Shown here: piece by piece, positions 20,299-29,223 of the stretch
Position numbering within the stretch: the first letter of the stretch is position 1
How the letters are laid out: every line of letters begins with the position of its first letter
Assembly (NCBI GenBank): GCA_024711025.1
Contig: JANJTP010000072.1
Coordinates: 1 to 51,965, forward strand
DNA: 51,965 nt
Direction of reading: 5' to 3'
Origin: Solirubrobacteraceae bacterium
GTDB lineage: Bacteria; Actinomycetota; Thermoleophilia; Solirubrobacterales; Solirubrobacteraceae
Program-made: the position numbers and the translations under genes
The notes under the pieces: model-generated
What the model was told of the DNA's origin: nothing
Database searches by the model: none
What the model saw: only the letters and a program-made list of their open reading frames with translations

Positions 20299-20304
20299 AG
20301 TCTA
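20299..20304 (-). promoter_or_regulatory. TAGACT overlapping the comEC stop codon (holA promoter)
   Basis: The TAG stop of comEC is the first half of TAGACT, which lies eight bases before the holA GTG. The spacing matches the other leaderless promoters in the window. Confidence 0.5.
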
Positions 20305-22572
20305 GGCGCTGCCCTGGACGCGCATGAGGCCGGCGCCCGACCGAACGCTCAGAGCGCCGGCCGCCGAGTCGACACGCACCGTTCCGTCGCGGTCCGTTCG
20401 CAGCGTCGGAACGCTCGCCGCGCGCAACGCGGCAAGCGTCGACGGCGCCGGGTGCCCGTAGCCGTTCCCCGCGCCGACCTCGATGACGGCCAGTCGCGGA
20501 CGCAGCCGCTCGAGGACGGCCCGCAGACCGGGATCGGCGCTGCCGTGATGGCTCACCTTCAGCACGTCGACCGGACCCGGATCGAGTCGCGCGAGGACGT
20601 GCGACTCGGCATCCGCGCCGAGCAGCACGCGCAGGCCCGGCCCACGTACGAGCAGGACGATCGCACGATCGTTCGGATCGCCGCGAGCGCCGACATCGCC
20701 TCGCGCGGGCGGCCACAGCACGCGGAGCTCGAGGTCCCCGACGCGCAGCACGTCGCCGGCGACGGGCGCGACGAGCCTCACGCCGGCCGTGGCGGCCGCC
20801 ATCGCCAGCTCGGTCCCCTCGCGCTCGCGCAAGCCATCACGACCGTCGAGCACGACACCGACCGGCAGCGCGCGCACGACCGCATCCGCGCCGCCCAGGT
20901 GATCGGCCTGCGCGTGGGTCCCCACGAGCACATCGAGGCGGCTGACCCCCACCTCGCGCAGGCGCCTCACGATCGGGCCACCCGGGGGCCCCGCATCGAC
21001 GAGCACCGCGGCCCGCGCGCTCTGCACGAGCGTCGCATCCCCCTGCCCGACGTCGAGGAACGAGACCCTCGCCGAGCCCACTGCCGGCGGGGCCGGCGGC
21101 GACGCGCGCAGGACGAGGGCATAGGCGCCGCCGAGCACCAGGGCGACGGGCGCCACGACGAGTGCCGCGCGGCGAGCTCGCGCGCTCAACACGGCAGCGG
21201 CGCTCATCGCGCAGAGCACAAGCACCAGCCAAGGGCTCGCGGCGAGCCGCGAGCCCGGCAGCTCGGCCGTCCAGGCGCCCACCGCCATGATCCAGGCGAG
21301 CGGCGGTCCTGCAGGCCAGCACAGCGCGGCGGCTGCTGTCGGTGCCACCTGACCGACGAAGGCGGCCAGCATCCCCAGCCAGGTGACCGGCGCCACGACC
21401 GGCGCGACGAGCAGGTTCGCGACCAGACCCGCGACCGGAACGGTGCCGAAGGCCGCCGCCGCGATCGGCGCAGTGCCGAGCGACGCGGCGGTCGTGAGCG
21501 CAGCGGCCTGCGCGGCGGCGCGGGGCACCCCGCGCCTTCCGAGAACGCCGGCGAGCGGCGCGGCGAGCAGCGCTATCGCCGCCACCGACGCAAAGCTGAG
21601 CTGCCACCCGACGTCCTCGACGCCGAGCGGGTCGAGCGCAAGCGTCACGACGGCGGCGAGCAGGAGCGCATGCCAGCGGGCCGCGGGTCGCGAGGCGAGT
21701 GCGGCGACGATCGCCGCCGCCCCCATCACGCCGGCCCGGCGGATCGACGGGCCGCCCCCGGCGAGCGGCACGTAGAGAGCGACGAGCGCGAGCACCAGCA
21801 GCAGCCGCGAGCGATGGCCGAGGCCGAGCGCCGCCGCTCCGGCGAGCACGAGGGTCGCGAGCAGCGCGACGTTGGCGCCGCTCGCGGCGACCAGATGACC
21901 GAGCCCGGAGGCTCGCAGCCGATCGCGATCCTCGAGCGAGAGCGCGGCGTCGTCGCCGAGCACCATGCCGCGCAGCAGTGCGGCATCGGGGGCCGCCAAC
22001 CTGCCATCGAGCGCTCGTGACGCCCGCCTGCGGACCGCGTCGACGGCGCCCCACGGGCCGCCGCGCCGCTTCCCCGTCCAGGTCACCCGGTCGGCGACGA
22101 GCACCGCCCGCACGTGCCGCGGACGAAGCCAGCGCTCGCGCTCCGCCGGTGGAGCCGCGCGGGCGCTCACCACGACGAGCTCGCCGGTGCCGCGCATCAC
22201 CGGCGCCGGCCCCTCGCGCACGCGAAGCAGCACCGGCACGCGATCGAGCTCCGCCAGTGCGCGCCAACCCGTGCGCTCGACCCGCGGCGACTCGAGCAGC
22301 ATGAGCTGCGCCCGCACATGACCGCTCGCCGGACCGACGCGGCCCTCGAGGCTCTCAAGCCGCAGGTCGGCGGCAACGATGCCGCAGAGGAGCGCCGAAG
22401 CGGCGGCGACGGACCAGGCGGTCGACGGGCAGATCAGGGGAAGCGCCAGCACCACGCCCAGCACGAGCCACGGAGCGCGGGGTCCGAGCGCCAGGCCGAT
22501 GGCGGCGGCGAGCAGCAGCACGTGCGACGGCCGGGCGCGCAGCGCGCCCGGCGCCATGTACAGCCATCTCAT
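20302..22572 (-). CDS. comEC: ComEC/Rec2-type DNA uptake channel
   Basis: ComEC is the inner-membrane channel for single-stranded DNA in natural transformation. The 756-residue protein has N-terminal membrane helices and an extracytoplasmic OB-like region, a central competence domain of hydrophobic helices (around LGHLVAASGANVALLATL), and a C-terminal metallo-beta-lactamase-like domain with LDVGQGDATLVQ, GTHAQADHLGG and VSHHGS. The THAQADH site has Gln-Ala where Asp-Ser or Asp-Asp is usual, so metal binding may be changed. The ATG overlaps the comEA stop (ATGA). Confidence 0.93.
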   Translation of the reverse strand: MRWLYMAPGALRARPSHVLLLAAAIGLALGPRAPWLVLGVVLALPLICPSTAWSVAAASALLCGIVAADLRLESLEGRVGPASGHVRAQLMLLESPRVERTGWRALAELDRVPVLLRVREGPAPVMRGTGELVVVSARAAPPAERERWLRPRHVRAVLVADRVTWTGKRRGGPWGAVDAVRRRASRALDGRLAAPDAALLRGMVLGDDAALSLEDRDRLRASGLGHLVAASGANVALLATLVLAGAAALGLGHRSRLLLVLALVALYVPLAGGGPSIRRAGVMGAAAIVAALASRPAARWHALLLAAVVTLALDPLGVEDVGWQLSFASVAAIALLAAPLAGVLGRRGVPRAAAQAAALTTAASLGTAPIAAAAFGTVPVAGLVANLLVAPVVAPVTWLGMLAAFVGQVAPTAAAALCWPAGPPLAWIMAVGAWTAELPGSRLAASPWLVLVLCAMSAAAVLSARARRAALVVAPVALVLGGAYALVLRASPPAPPAVGSARVSFLDVGQGDATLVQSARAAVLVDAGPPGGPIVRRLREVGVSRLDVLVGTHAQADHLGGADAVVRALPVGVVLDGRDGLREREGTELAMAAATAGVRLVAPVAGDVLRVGDLELRVLWPPARGDVGARGDPNDRAIVLLVRGPGLRVLLGADAESHVLARLDPGPVDVLKVSHHGSADPGLRAVLERLRPRLAVIEVGAGNGYGHPAPSTLAALRAASVPTLRTDRDGTVRVDSAAGALSVRSGAGLMRVQGSA

Positions 22573-23132
22573 GGTGCCACCAGCCCGCGCAGCGCCTCCA
22601 GCCTCTTGGGCCCGATTCCCGGGATCTCGGCGAGCTGATCGACCGACGAGAAGCCGCCGTGATCGGTGCGCCACGCGACGATCTTGTCGGCCGTCGCCGG
22701 CCCGACTCCGGCGAGACCGTCGAGCTGCTCGACGGTGGCCGAGCTGAGGCTCAGCGGCCCGCGCCGCTCGCCGCCGATGTCGCTCGCAGGCCCGCGAGCC
22801 GGAACCAGCACCTGCTGACCGTCCGCCACGCGAGCGGCGAGGTTCACACCCGCGGTGTCGGCGCCGCGCCGCGGCCCTCCGGCAGCGCTCAGCGCGTCGC
22901 GTACGCGCGCTCCCGCGCGCAGTCGGTAGACGCCCGGGCGCAGCACCGCCCCCGCCACGTGAACGACCGGCCGCGGCGCCCGACGCTCGAGGACGGCGGC
23001 TCCCGCGACGGCCTCGGGAGCGACAGGCGTCGCGGCACGCTCGCGGGCGGCGATCCAACGCCATCCGAGAGCGAGCACGACGAGGGCGCAGAGGACGTAG
23101 ACGAGCAGCGCTCCACGGCGGTCGACGGGCAC
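22569..23132 (-). CDS. comEA: ComEA-like DNA-binding competence protein
   Basis: ComEA is the membrane-anchored receptor for extracellular double-stranded DNA. The 187-residue protein has one N-terminal transmembrane helix (about residues 8-24), an SLBB domain (PVVHVAGAVLRPGVYRL...QVLVPA, about 55-112) and a C-terminal helix-hairpin-helix pair (LDGLAGVGPATADKIVAWR, IPGIGPKRLEAL). The domain order is complete. It starts at a GTG six bases after TAGCGT and is coupled to comEC. Pilus genes needed for transformation are not in the window. Confidence 0.93.
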   Translation of the reverse strand: MPVDRRGALLVYVLCALVVLALGWRWIAARERAATPVAPEAVAGAAVLERRAPRPVVHVAGAVLRPGVYRLRAGARVRDALSAAGGPRRGADTAGVNLAARVADGQQVLVPARGPASDIGGERRGPLSLSSATVEQLDGLAGVGPATADKIVAWRTDHGGFSSVDQLAEIPGIGPKRLEALRGLVAP

Positions 23133-23138
23133 GCCGCG

Positions 23139-23144
23139 ACGCTA
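23139..23144 (-). promoter_or_regulatory. TAGCGT -10 element, leaderless comEA promoter
   Basis: TAGCGT on the minus strand ends six bases before the comEA GTG, the right distance for transcription starting at the codon itself. It would drive comEA-comEC. Confidence 0.5.
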
Positions 23145-23193
23145 CGGACCGCTTTGCGGACCGTGGGCGCAGGATTTCGCCGCGGCTGCTGCG

Positions 23194-23652
23194 TCAGTGC
23201 GACGAGAGCGCCACGATCCGCTCGACCGCCGCCTCGGCCGTGCTGACCTGCTCGACGCCATGCACGTCCCAGGTACCCAGCCCGACGACCGGCTTGCCGG
23301 CCTTCAGCGCCAGCGCGATCTCCGAGAGCGTCCCATAGCCGCCTCCGATCGCGAGGACCGCGGACGCAAGACGGACGAGGAGGGCGTTGCGGCCCTCCCC
23401 CAGCCCCGTCGCGATCGGCAGCTCCACCCAGCCGTTGGCCTCGTCGGGATCCTCGCCCGGCAGGATGCCGATCGTCGAGCCGAGCTTCGACCGCGCGCCG
23501 CGGCTGGCCGCCTCCATGACTCCCCCGAGCCCGCCGGTGACGAGCGTGAGCCCGGCGATCGCGAGCCCGGCGCCGACATCCTCGGCGGCATGGAGAGTCG
23601 GTGCGTCGGCCTCCGCCGGGCCGACGATCGCGACGATCGGAGCGCGCTTCAT
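23194..23652 (-). CDS. LOG/SLOG-type nucleotide-binding protein (TIGR00725-like)
   Basis: A 152-residue Rossmann-like protein. It has VTGGLGGVMEAASRGA and the GGGYGTLSEIALALK signature shared with the lysine-decarboxylase-like/LOG superfamily, and matches the short TIGR00725 branch. Some LOG proteins release cytokinin bases from nucleotides; for this short branch the role is not established, so I give no reaction. It starts three bases after the leuS stop and is probably cotranscribed with leuS. Confidence 0.85.
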   Translation of the reverse strand: MKRAPIVAIVGPAEADAPTLHAAEDVGAGLAIAGLTLVTGGLGGVMEAASRGARSKLGSTIGILPGEDPDEANGWVELPIATGLGEGRNALLVRLASAVLAIGGGYGTLSEIALALKAGKPVVGLGTWDVHGVEQVSTAEAAVERIVALSSH

Positions 23653-23655
23653 CGC

Positions 23656-26130
23656 TCAGCGCACCACGACGTTGACGAGGCGGCCGGGAACGACGACGAC
23701 CCTCACGATCTCGCGCCCGTCGACATGCGCCCTGACGTTCGGCGCGGCGAGCGCGAGCTGCTCGAGCGCCTCGCGCTCCGCGTCGGCGCTGACCTCGACG
23801 CGGTCGCGCAGCTTGCCGTTGACCTGGCAGACCAGCTCGTACGTGTCCGACTCGAGCAGCGCGGGGTCGGCCACCGGCCACGGCTGCTCCCAGACGCGCC
23901 CGCCCATCAGCAGCGACCAGCCGTCGGCGGCCACGTGCGGCGCGAACGGGAACAGCAGCGAGCTCGCGGTTGCGAGCGCGAAGCGCAGCGCGCCGGAGCC
24001 CGCCCGATCGCGCAGTCGCGAAGCCTCGTTGACGAGCTCCATGATCGCCGCGATGGCGGTGTTGAAGGCGAATCTCCCCGTCATGTCGCCGGTGACCTTG
24101 TCGATCGCCCAGTGGGCCTTGCGCAGAAGCGCGAGGTCGGCTCCCTGCGGGTCTTCGGGCGGCTCTCCAGGCTCGCGCTCGGCGACCTCGGCGCTGAGGC
24201 GCCACAGCCGCGCGAGGAACCGATGGACGCCCTCGACACCCTCGTCGGACCAGTCCGCATCGTGGTCCGGCGGGCCGATGAAGAGGATGTAGGCGCGCGC
24301 CGTGTCGGCTCCGTAGCGCTCGACGATCTCCCGCGGCGAGACGACGTTGCCCTTGGACTTGGACATCTTCGCCCCGTCCTTGGTGATCATCCCCTGCGTG
24401 AAGAGCCGGGCGAACGGCTCCTGCACGTCGAGATGCCCGAGATCGCTCAGTGCCTTGCAGAAGAAGCGGGCGTACATCAGGTGCAGGATCGCGTGCTCGA
24501 CGCCGCCGATGTACTGGTCGACCGGCATCCACTCGCGCAGCACCGCGGGGTCCCAGGCCGCCGCATCGTTCAGCGCGTCGCAGTAGCGCAGGAAGTACCA
24601 CGAGGAGTCGACGAAAGTGTCCATCGTGTCGGTCTCGCGCTGCGCCGGCCCACCGCACCGCGGGCAGCTGGTCGACAGCCACTCCTTCGCGCCGGCAAGC
24701 GGCGCGTGACCCCGCGGCGCGTAGTCGCTGACATCGGGCAGGACCACGGGAAGATCCTCGACCGGAACGGGCACGGGGTCCGGGCCACAGCTCTCGCAGT
24801 AGACGACCGGTATCGGGCAGCCCCAATAGCGCTGACGCGACACCAGCCAGTCACGCAGCCGGTAGTGCACGGTGCGATGCCCCCGGCCCTCGCGGTCGAG
24901 CCAGTCCACGATCGCCTCGAGCGCCTCGCGGTTGGGCAGCCCGTCGAACTCCGGCGCCGAGCTCACGAGCGGGCCGTCGCCGACATACGGCAGGCCCTCG
25001 TCGTCGCCGTCCGGCGCCTCGCCCTGGACGACGCGCCTGATCGGCAGGTCGAAGCGCCGCGCAAAGGCGTAGTCGCGCTCGTCGTGGGCGGGCACGGCCA
25101 TGATCGCGCCGGTCCCGTACTCGAGCAGCACGTAGTCGGCGACGTAGATCGGCAGCGCCTCGCCGTTCACCGGGTTGACGACGTGGCGACCGAGGAAGAC
25201 GCCCGTCTTCTCCTGCTCGGCGGAACCGCGCAGTTCCCTCGGCTCGGTGAACGACCGGGTCACGTACTCGCGGACGGCCTCCTCGTTGCCCGTGCCCGCG
25301 GCAAGCCGCTCGACGTCCGGGTGCTCGGGGGCCAGGACGAAGAACGTCGCGCCGAAGAGCGTGTCGGGACGCGTCGTGAAGACCGGGTAGTCGATCCTGA
25401 GCTCCTCGCAGCGGAACGTCACCTCGGCGCCTTCGGAGCGTCCGATCCAGTTGCGCTGCATCGTCTTGACGTGCTCCGGCCACTCGATCGAGTCGAGATC
25501 GTCGAGCAGTCGGTCGGCGTAGTCGGTGATCCTCAAGAACCACTGCGTGAGCTGACGCACCTCGACGAGAGCGCCCGATCGCTCGCCGCGACCGTCGATC
25601 ACCTGCTCGTTGGCGAGCACCGTCCCGTCGACCGGGTCCCAGTTGACGGCCGCCTCCTTGCGGTACGCGAGCCCATGGCGCAGGAGCTCCAGGAAGATCC
25701 ACTGCGTCCAGCGGTAGTAGCTCGGCTCATGCGTGCCGAACTCGCGCGACCAGTCGATCGAAATGCCCCACGAGCGGAACTGGCGCTGGAACTCGGCGAT
25801 GGCCCCGTCGGTCGACTCCCGAGGATGCTGACCGGTCTTGATCGCGTGGTTCTCGGCCGGCAGCCCGAAGGCGTCGTAGCCCATCGGATGCAGGACGCGC
25901 CGACCGCTGCGCCGGTGGAAATGCGCAACCGCGTCGCCGACCGCGTAGACCTTCAGGTGACCGATGTGCGGCTCCCCGCTCGGGTAGGGGAGCATCTCGA
26001 GCACGTACGACTTGGGGGGCTGCTCGACGCCGCCGGGCCCGGCGTTCGGCGTCTCCCACGTGCGCTCCTCGGCCCAGATGCCCTGCCAGTGCGGCTCGAT
26101 CTCGCTCGGGTCGTAGCGGTGCTCGGTCAT
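23656..26130 (-). CDS. leuS: Leucyl-tRNA synthetase
   Basis: LeuS charges tRNA-Leu. The 824-residue class I enzyme has HIGH at 55-58 (PSGEPHIGHL), the CP1 editing domain with the TTRPDTLFGATF motif, a zinc-type insertion (CESCGPDP and CPRCGGP), KMSKS (GAKMSKSKGNVV), and a C-terminal anticodon-binding domain. It is the bacterial form and full length. I chose the ATG at 26130 because the family N-terminus (YDPSEIEPHWQ) follows. The leader is too short for a T-box. It diverges from trkA. Confidence 0.97.
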   Translation of the reverse strand: MTEHRYDPSEIEPHWQGIWAEERTWETPNAGPGGVEQPPKSYVLEMLPYPSGEPHIGHLKVYAVGDAVAHFHRRSGRRVLHPMGYDAFGLPAENHAIKTGQHPRESTDGAIAEFQRQFRSWGISIDWSREFGTHEPSYYRWTQWIFLELLRHGLAYRKEAAVNWDPVDGTVLANEQVIDGRGERSGALVEVRQLTQWFLRITDYADRLLDDLDSIEWPEHVKTMQRNWIGRSEGAEVTFRCEELRIDYPVFTTRPDTLFGATFFVLAPEHPDVERLAAGTGNEEAVREYVTRSFTEPRELRGSAEQEKTGVFLGRHVVNPVNGEALPIYVADYVLLEYGTGAIMAVPAHDERDYAFARRFDLPIRRVVQGEAPDGDDEGLPYVGDGPLVSSAPEFDGLPNREALEAIVDWLDREGRGHRTVHYRLRDWLVSRQRYWGCPIPVVYCESCGPDPVPVPVEDLPVVLPDVSDYAPRGHAPLAGAKEWLSTSCPRCGGPAQRETDTMDTFVDSSWYFLRYCDALNDAAAWDPAVLREWMPVDQYIGGVEHAILHLMYARFFCKALSDLGHLDVQEPFARLFTQGMITKDGAKMSKSKGNVVSPREIVERYGADTARAYILFIGPPDHDADWSDEGVEGVHRFLARLWRLSAEVAEREPGEPPEDPQGADLALLRKAHWAIDKVTGDMTGRFAFNTAIAAIMELVNEASRLRDRAGSGALRFALATASSLLFPFAPHVAADGWSLLMGGRVWEQPWPVADPALLESDTYELVCQVNGKLRDRVEVSADAEREALEQLALAAPNVRAHVDGREIVRVVVVPGRLVNVVVR

Positions 26131-26140
26131 CGGGGCTCGA

Positions 26141-26146
26141 AGGATA
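26141..26146 (-). promoter_or_regulatory. TATCCT -10 element of leuS
   Basis: TATCCT on the minus strand lies ten bases before the leuS ATG, implying a leader of four bases or fewer. The 157-base divergent gap contains this and the trkA element and nothing else I recognise. Confidence 0.45.
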
Positions 26147-26275
26147 GAGTCGTCCGGCCTCCGAGCACCGTGCGCCGAGCCCGCGGATCGCCGACGAGGC
26201 CCGGCATCGCGGATCGCGTGACCGCACCCGCGACCCGCCGCGGGGCCGCCTCCGGCGACCGGTCGTGACGCCGCG

Positions 26276-26281
26276 TATCTT
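26276..26281 (+). promoter_or_regulatory. TATCTT -10 element, leaderless trkA promoter
   Basis: TATCTT on the plus strand lies six bases before ATG 26288. It decides the start: the in-frame GTG at 26282 directly abuts the hexamer and could not be on the mRNA. Confidence 0.55.
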
Positions 26282-26287
26282 GTGCTC

Positions 26288-27610
26288 ATGCGAGTCGTCG
26301 TCGTCGGCGCCGGTCGGGTCGGCCGTGCAGCCGTCGAGTCGCTCCACGAGGAGCACGAGTGCACGGTGATCGACTCCGACCCCGCCCGCCTACAGGCGAT
26401 GTCGCAGTCGTTCGACGTGCACGTCGTCGAGGGCAACGGTGCGGGACGCGAGGCGCTGCAGACGGCAGGGGTGGGCGACGCCGAGCTGCTGCTGGCCTGC
26501 ACATCGCGGGACGAGGCGAACCTCGTGACGGCGATGCTGGCGAGGCGCCTCTCGCGAGCGCGGACCGTCGTGCGCACGACCGACATGGACTATCTCGAGG
26601 CATGGCGCGAGGGCGACCTCGACGTCGACTTCATGGTCTCCACCGAGCTCGAGACGGCCAACGCCGTATCCCGCGTCGTCGGCGTTCCCGGCACGCGGCA
26701 GACCGACTTCTTCTTCGACGGTGAGATCCAGGTACTCGAGTTCGACCTGCCGCGCAACGCGCAGCTCCCCTTCTGCGGGCGCCCCCTGGCCCAGGCCGCG
26801 CTGCCCACGGACTCGCGGGTGGTCGCGATCATCCGCGATCGACGCCGGCTCGTTCCCGGACCTCAGGAGTCGCTGCTGCCCGGGGATCGCGTGATCGTCG
26901 TCGCGTCGCGCCACGCGGCACGCGCGTGGAGCCGGCTCCTCATGCAGGGGGAGCGCGTGATCAACGACGTCGCCCTGTTCGGCGGTGGACGCGTCGGCAC
27001 GGCCATCACTCGCGTGCTGCTCGACCGCGAGATCCGCGTGCGGCTGATCGAGGCCGACGCCGAGCGAGCTCGACGACTCGCGGAGAGCTTCTCGGGGGCT
27101 CGCGTCTATCACGCGACCGGCTTCGAGCCGGAGTTCCTGCGGCGCGAGCGGATCGTCGGCGCGACCGCCGCGGTCTTCGCGATGCGAGACCGCACGCGCA
27201 ACCTCTACGCCGCAGTCCTCGCGAAGGTCCACGGCGTGCCGTTCACGATCGCGGTGCTCGAGCAGCCCGGCGACGCCGACGTCTTCGACGCCGCCGGCGT
27301 CGACTCCACGATCAACCCCCCCGCTGAGACGGCGGAGGTCATGGTTCGCTTCGCACACGATCCGCGAACGCGCCAGATCGCGATGTTCGAGGACGACCGC
27401 TTCGAGGTTCTCGACATCACGGTACGGCCCGAGAGCCCGTTCGCCCACCGCCGGCTCAGCGACCTGCCGCCGACGACCAGCACGATCGGAGCGCTCGTGC
27501 GCGACGGCCACGCGCTCTTCCCCGAGGCGGATCTGACGATCGAGCCGGGCGACCGGGTGATCGTCATGGTCGAGGCCGAGCGTGCCGGCGTCGTCGAGCG
27601 CGCTCTCTGA
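26288..27610 (+). CDS. trkA: Trk potassium uptake regulatory subunit TrkA
   Basis: TrkA is the cytoplasmic nucleotide-gated ring of the Trk potassium system. The 440-residue protein is a full tandem: RCK_N domain 1 (VVVVGAGRVGRAAVESL), RCK_C (ending LLPGDRVIVVAS), RCK_N domain 2 (VALFGGGRVGTAITRVLL) and RCK_C (ending EPGDRVIVMVEA). Both glycine-rich NAD(H)/ATP loops are intact. It is followed 13 bases later by trkH. The leaderless start excludes a potassium-transport or c-di-AMP riboswitch in front of it. Confidence 0.95.
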   Translation: MRVVVVGAGRVGRAAVESLHEEHECTVIDSDPARLQAMSQSFDVHVVEGNGAGREALQTAGVGDAELLLACTSRDEANLVTAMLARRLSRARTVVRTTDMDYLEAWREGDLDVDFMVSTELETANAVSRVVGVPGTRQTDFFFDGEIQVLEFDLPRNAQLPFCGRPLAQAALPTDSRVVAIIRDRRRLVPGPQESLLPGDRVIVVASRHAARAWSRLLMQGERVINDVALFGGGRVGTAITRVLLDREIRVRLIEADAERARRLAESFSGARVYHATGFEPEFLRRERIVGATAAVFAMRDRTRNLYAAVLAKVHGVPFTIAVLEQPGDADVFDAAGVDSTINPPAETAEVMVRFAHDPRTRQIAMFEDDRFEVLDITVRPESPFAHRRLSDLPPTTSTIGALVRDGHALFPEADLTIEPGDRVIVMVEAERAGVVERAL

Positions 27611-27623
27611 CGGTCCACACAGA

Positions 27624-29162
27624 GTGACCGACCAGCTTCGCCGACCGCTCGCCCACCCACGGCTCGGCGTCGACCTCGCCACGACGCTCGACATCGTCGG
27701 AGCCGTGCTGAAGTGGTTCTCGACGGCGTTTGCGGCGCCCGCCGTGGTCGCGCTGATCGCGGGCGAGTCGCCGTGGCCCTTCGTGCTCGCCGGGGTCGCC
27801 GCGCTCGCTGCCGGCCTGGGACTCGATCGCCTCGTCGCCGACCGGGACAGCGAGCCGCTGGGGCCGCGCGAGGGCTTCCTGATGATCGCGCTGGTCTGGC
27901 TGCTCGTGCCAGCGTTCGGGGCACTGCCGTTCCTGCTGAGCGGCGCCGACCAGCTCGCGCGCCCGGTCGATGCCTACTTCGAGGCGGTGTCCGGGTTCAC
28001 GGCCACCGGTGCGACGGTGCTCGACAACGTCGAGTCGCTCGGTCAGGGACTGCTCTTCTGGCGCCAGCTGAGCCACTGGCTCGGGGGCATGGGCATCATC
28101 GTCCTGGCGATCGCCGTGCTGCCGCGACTGCGCGTCGGCGGACGGCACCTGCTGCAGCGGGAGCTGCCGGGGCCGACGGAGATCGAGCGGCTCGGCGCGA
28201 CCGTCCGCGAGACGGCCCGGCGGCTGTGGAAGCTGTACGTGGGGATGACCGTCGTCGGCATCCTGCTGCTGGCCGGAACCGGATGGCTGGGGCTCGACCC
28301 CCGGATGAGCCTGTTCGACGCATTCGCGCACGCGACCTCCGCGGTCTCTCTCGGCGGGTTCTCCACGCAGGCCGAGTCGGCCGGTGCGTTCGCGCCGATC
28401 ACCCAGTGGATCCTGATCGGCCTGATGGTCGTCGCGGGCGTCAACTTCCTGCGTCTCTACCGCCTGATCGTGCTGCGCGAGGTCCGTGCCGTCTCACGCG
28501 ACGAGGAGCTGCGCCTCTACCTCGCGCTGCTCCTGATCGGGACTGCGATCGTGGCCTCCGAGCTGTTCTCGAGCGGTGCGGTGCACGGCTTCGCCGGCGT
28601 TCGCCATGCCGCGTTCCAGACCGTCTCGGTGATGACCACCACCGGCTTCGCCACGCTCGACTGGACGACCTGGGGCGCGCTCGCGACGCTGACGCTGCTG
28701 CTGCTGATGTTCGTCGGCGCGTCGGCCGGCTCGACCGGCGGCTCGATCAAGGTCGTGCGCCACCTGATGCTGTTCCGCCTGGCGCGCCGCGAGCTCGAGA
28801 TCGCCGTGCACCGCGAGGTGGTGATGCCGGTCCGCGTCAGTCGGGTCACGATCGACGAGGGCGCGCTGCGCTCGGCCGTGATGTTCGTCCTGCTCTACCT
28901 CACGGTCTTCGCAGTGGGCTCGCTCGCCCGGGTCATCGACGCCCGACGAGTCGGCGGGGAGCTCGGTGCCTTCGAGGCTCTGGGAGCCGCGGCGGCGTGC
29001 CTGGGCAACGTCGGCCCAGGATTCGGCATCGCGGGGCCGTTCGGGTCGTATTCGAGCTTCAGCGACCTCTCGACCGTGCTCCTCTCGGCGCTCATGTGGC
29101 TTGGCCGCCTGGAGATCGTGCCGGTCGCGGTGCTGCTCACGCGGACGTTCTGGCGGGCGTGA
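27624..29162 (+). CDS. trkH: Trk/Ktr-type potassium transporter membrane subunit TrkH
   Basis: TrkH is the potassium-conducting pore. The 512-residue protein consists of four membrane-pore-membrane units. The filter segments are SGFTATGAT, SLGGFST, MTTTGFATLD and LGNVGPGFG, each with the glycine required for potassium selectivity. A conserved GGSIKVVRH loop gives the gate lysine. The GTG at 27624, just after trkA, is chosen; upstream frame belongs to trkA. The two genes form a complete transporter. Confidence 0.94.
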   Translation: MTDQLRRPLAHPRLGVDLATTLDIVGAVLKWFSTAFAAPAVVALIAGESPWPFVLAGVAALAAGLGLDRLVADRDSEPLGPREGFLMIALVWLLVPAFGALPFLLSGADQLARPVDAYFEAVSGFTATGATVLDNVESLGQGLLFWRQLSHWLGGMGIIVLAIAVLPRLRVGGRHLLQRELPGPTEIERLGATVRETARRLWKLYVGMTVVGILLLAGTGWLGLDPRMSLFDAFAHATSAVSLGGFSTQAESAGAFAPITQWILIGLMVVAGVNFLRLYRLIVLREVRAVSRDEELRLYLALLLIGTAIVASELFSSGAVHGFAGVRHAAFQTVSVMTTTGFATLDWTTWGALATLTLLLLMFVGASAGSTGGSIKVVRHLMLFRLARRELEIAVHREVVMPVRVSRVTIDEGALRSAVMFVLLYLTVFAVGSLARVIDARRVGGELGAFEALGAAAACLGNVGPGFGIAGPFGSYSSFSDLSTVLLSALMWLGRLEIVPVAVLLTRTFWRA

Positions 29163-29208
29163 GGACGGCTCCCCGCCGGCCCGGCGCAGTTCCATCCGAG
29201 CCCCATGG

Positions 29209-29220
29209 GAACATACGTTC
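29209..29220. promoter_or_regulatory. LexA-type (SOS) operator overlapping the nuclease start
   Basis: GAACATACGTTC fits the Gram-positive SOS box GAAC-N4-GTTC, and with one more base each side matches 13 of 14 positions of the Bacillus form CGAACRNRYGTTYC. The flanks extend the symmetry (CCCATGG on both sides, with a one-base offset). TACGTT inside it (29214-29219) is a possible -10 box, and the ATG of the next gene lies four bases downstream. Bound LexA would block initiation. No binding data exist here. Confidence 0.65.
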
Positions 29221-29223
29221 CCC

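Noticed and set aside
23197-26268. Very long plus-strand open frame (over 1000 codons) opposite leuS
   Set aside because: Antisense shadow typical of very G+C-rich coding DNA; no domains, and it covers a complete, well-conserved leuS.
26131-26287. T-box before leuS or c-di-AMP/potassium riboswitch before trkA
   Set aside because: The -10 elements lie 10 and 6 bases before the start codons, leaving no leader to fold.
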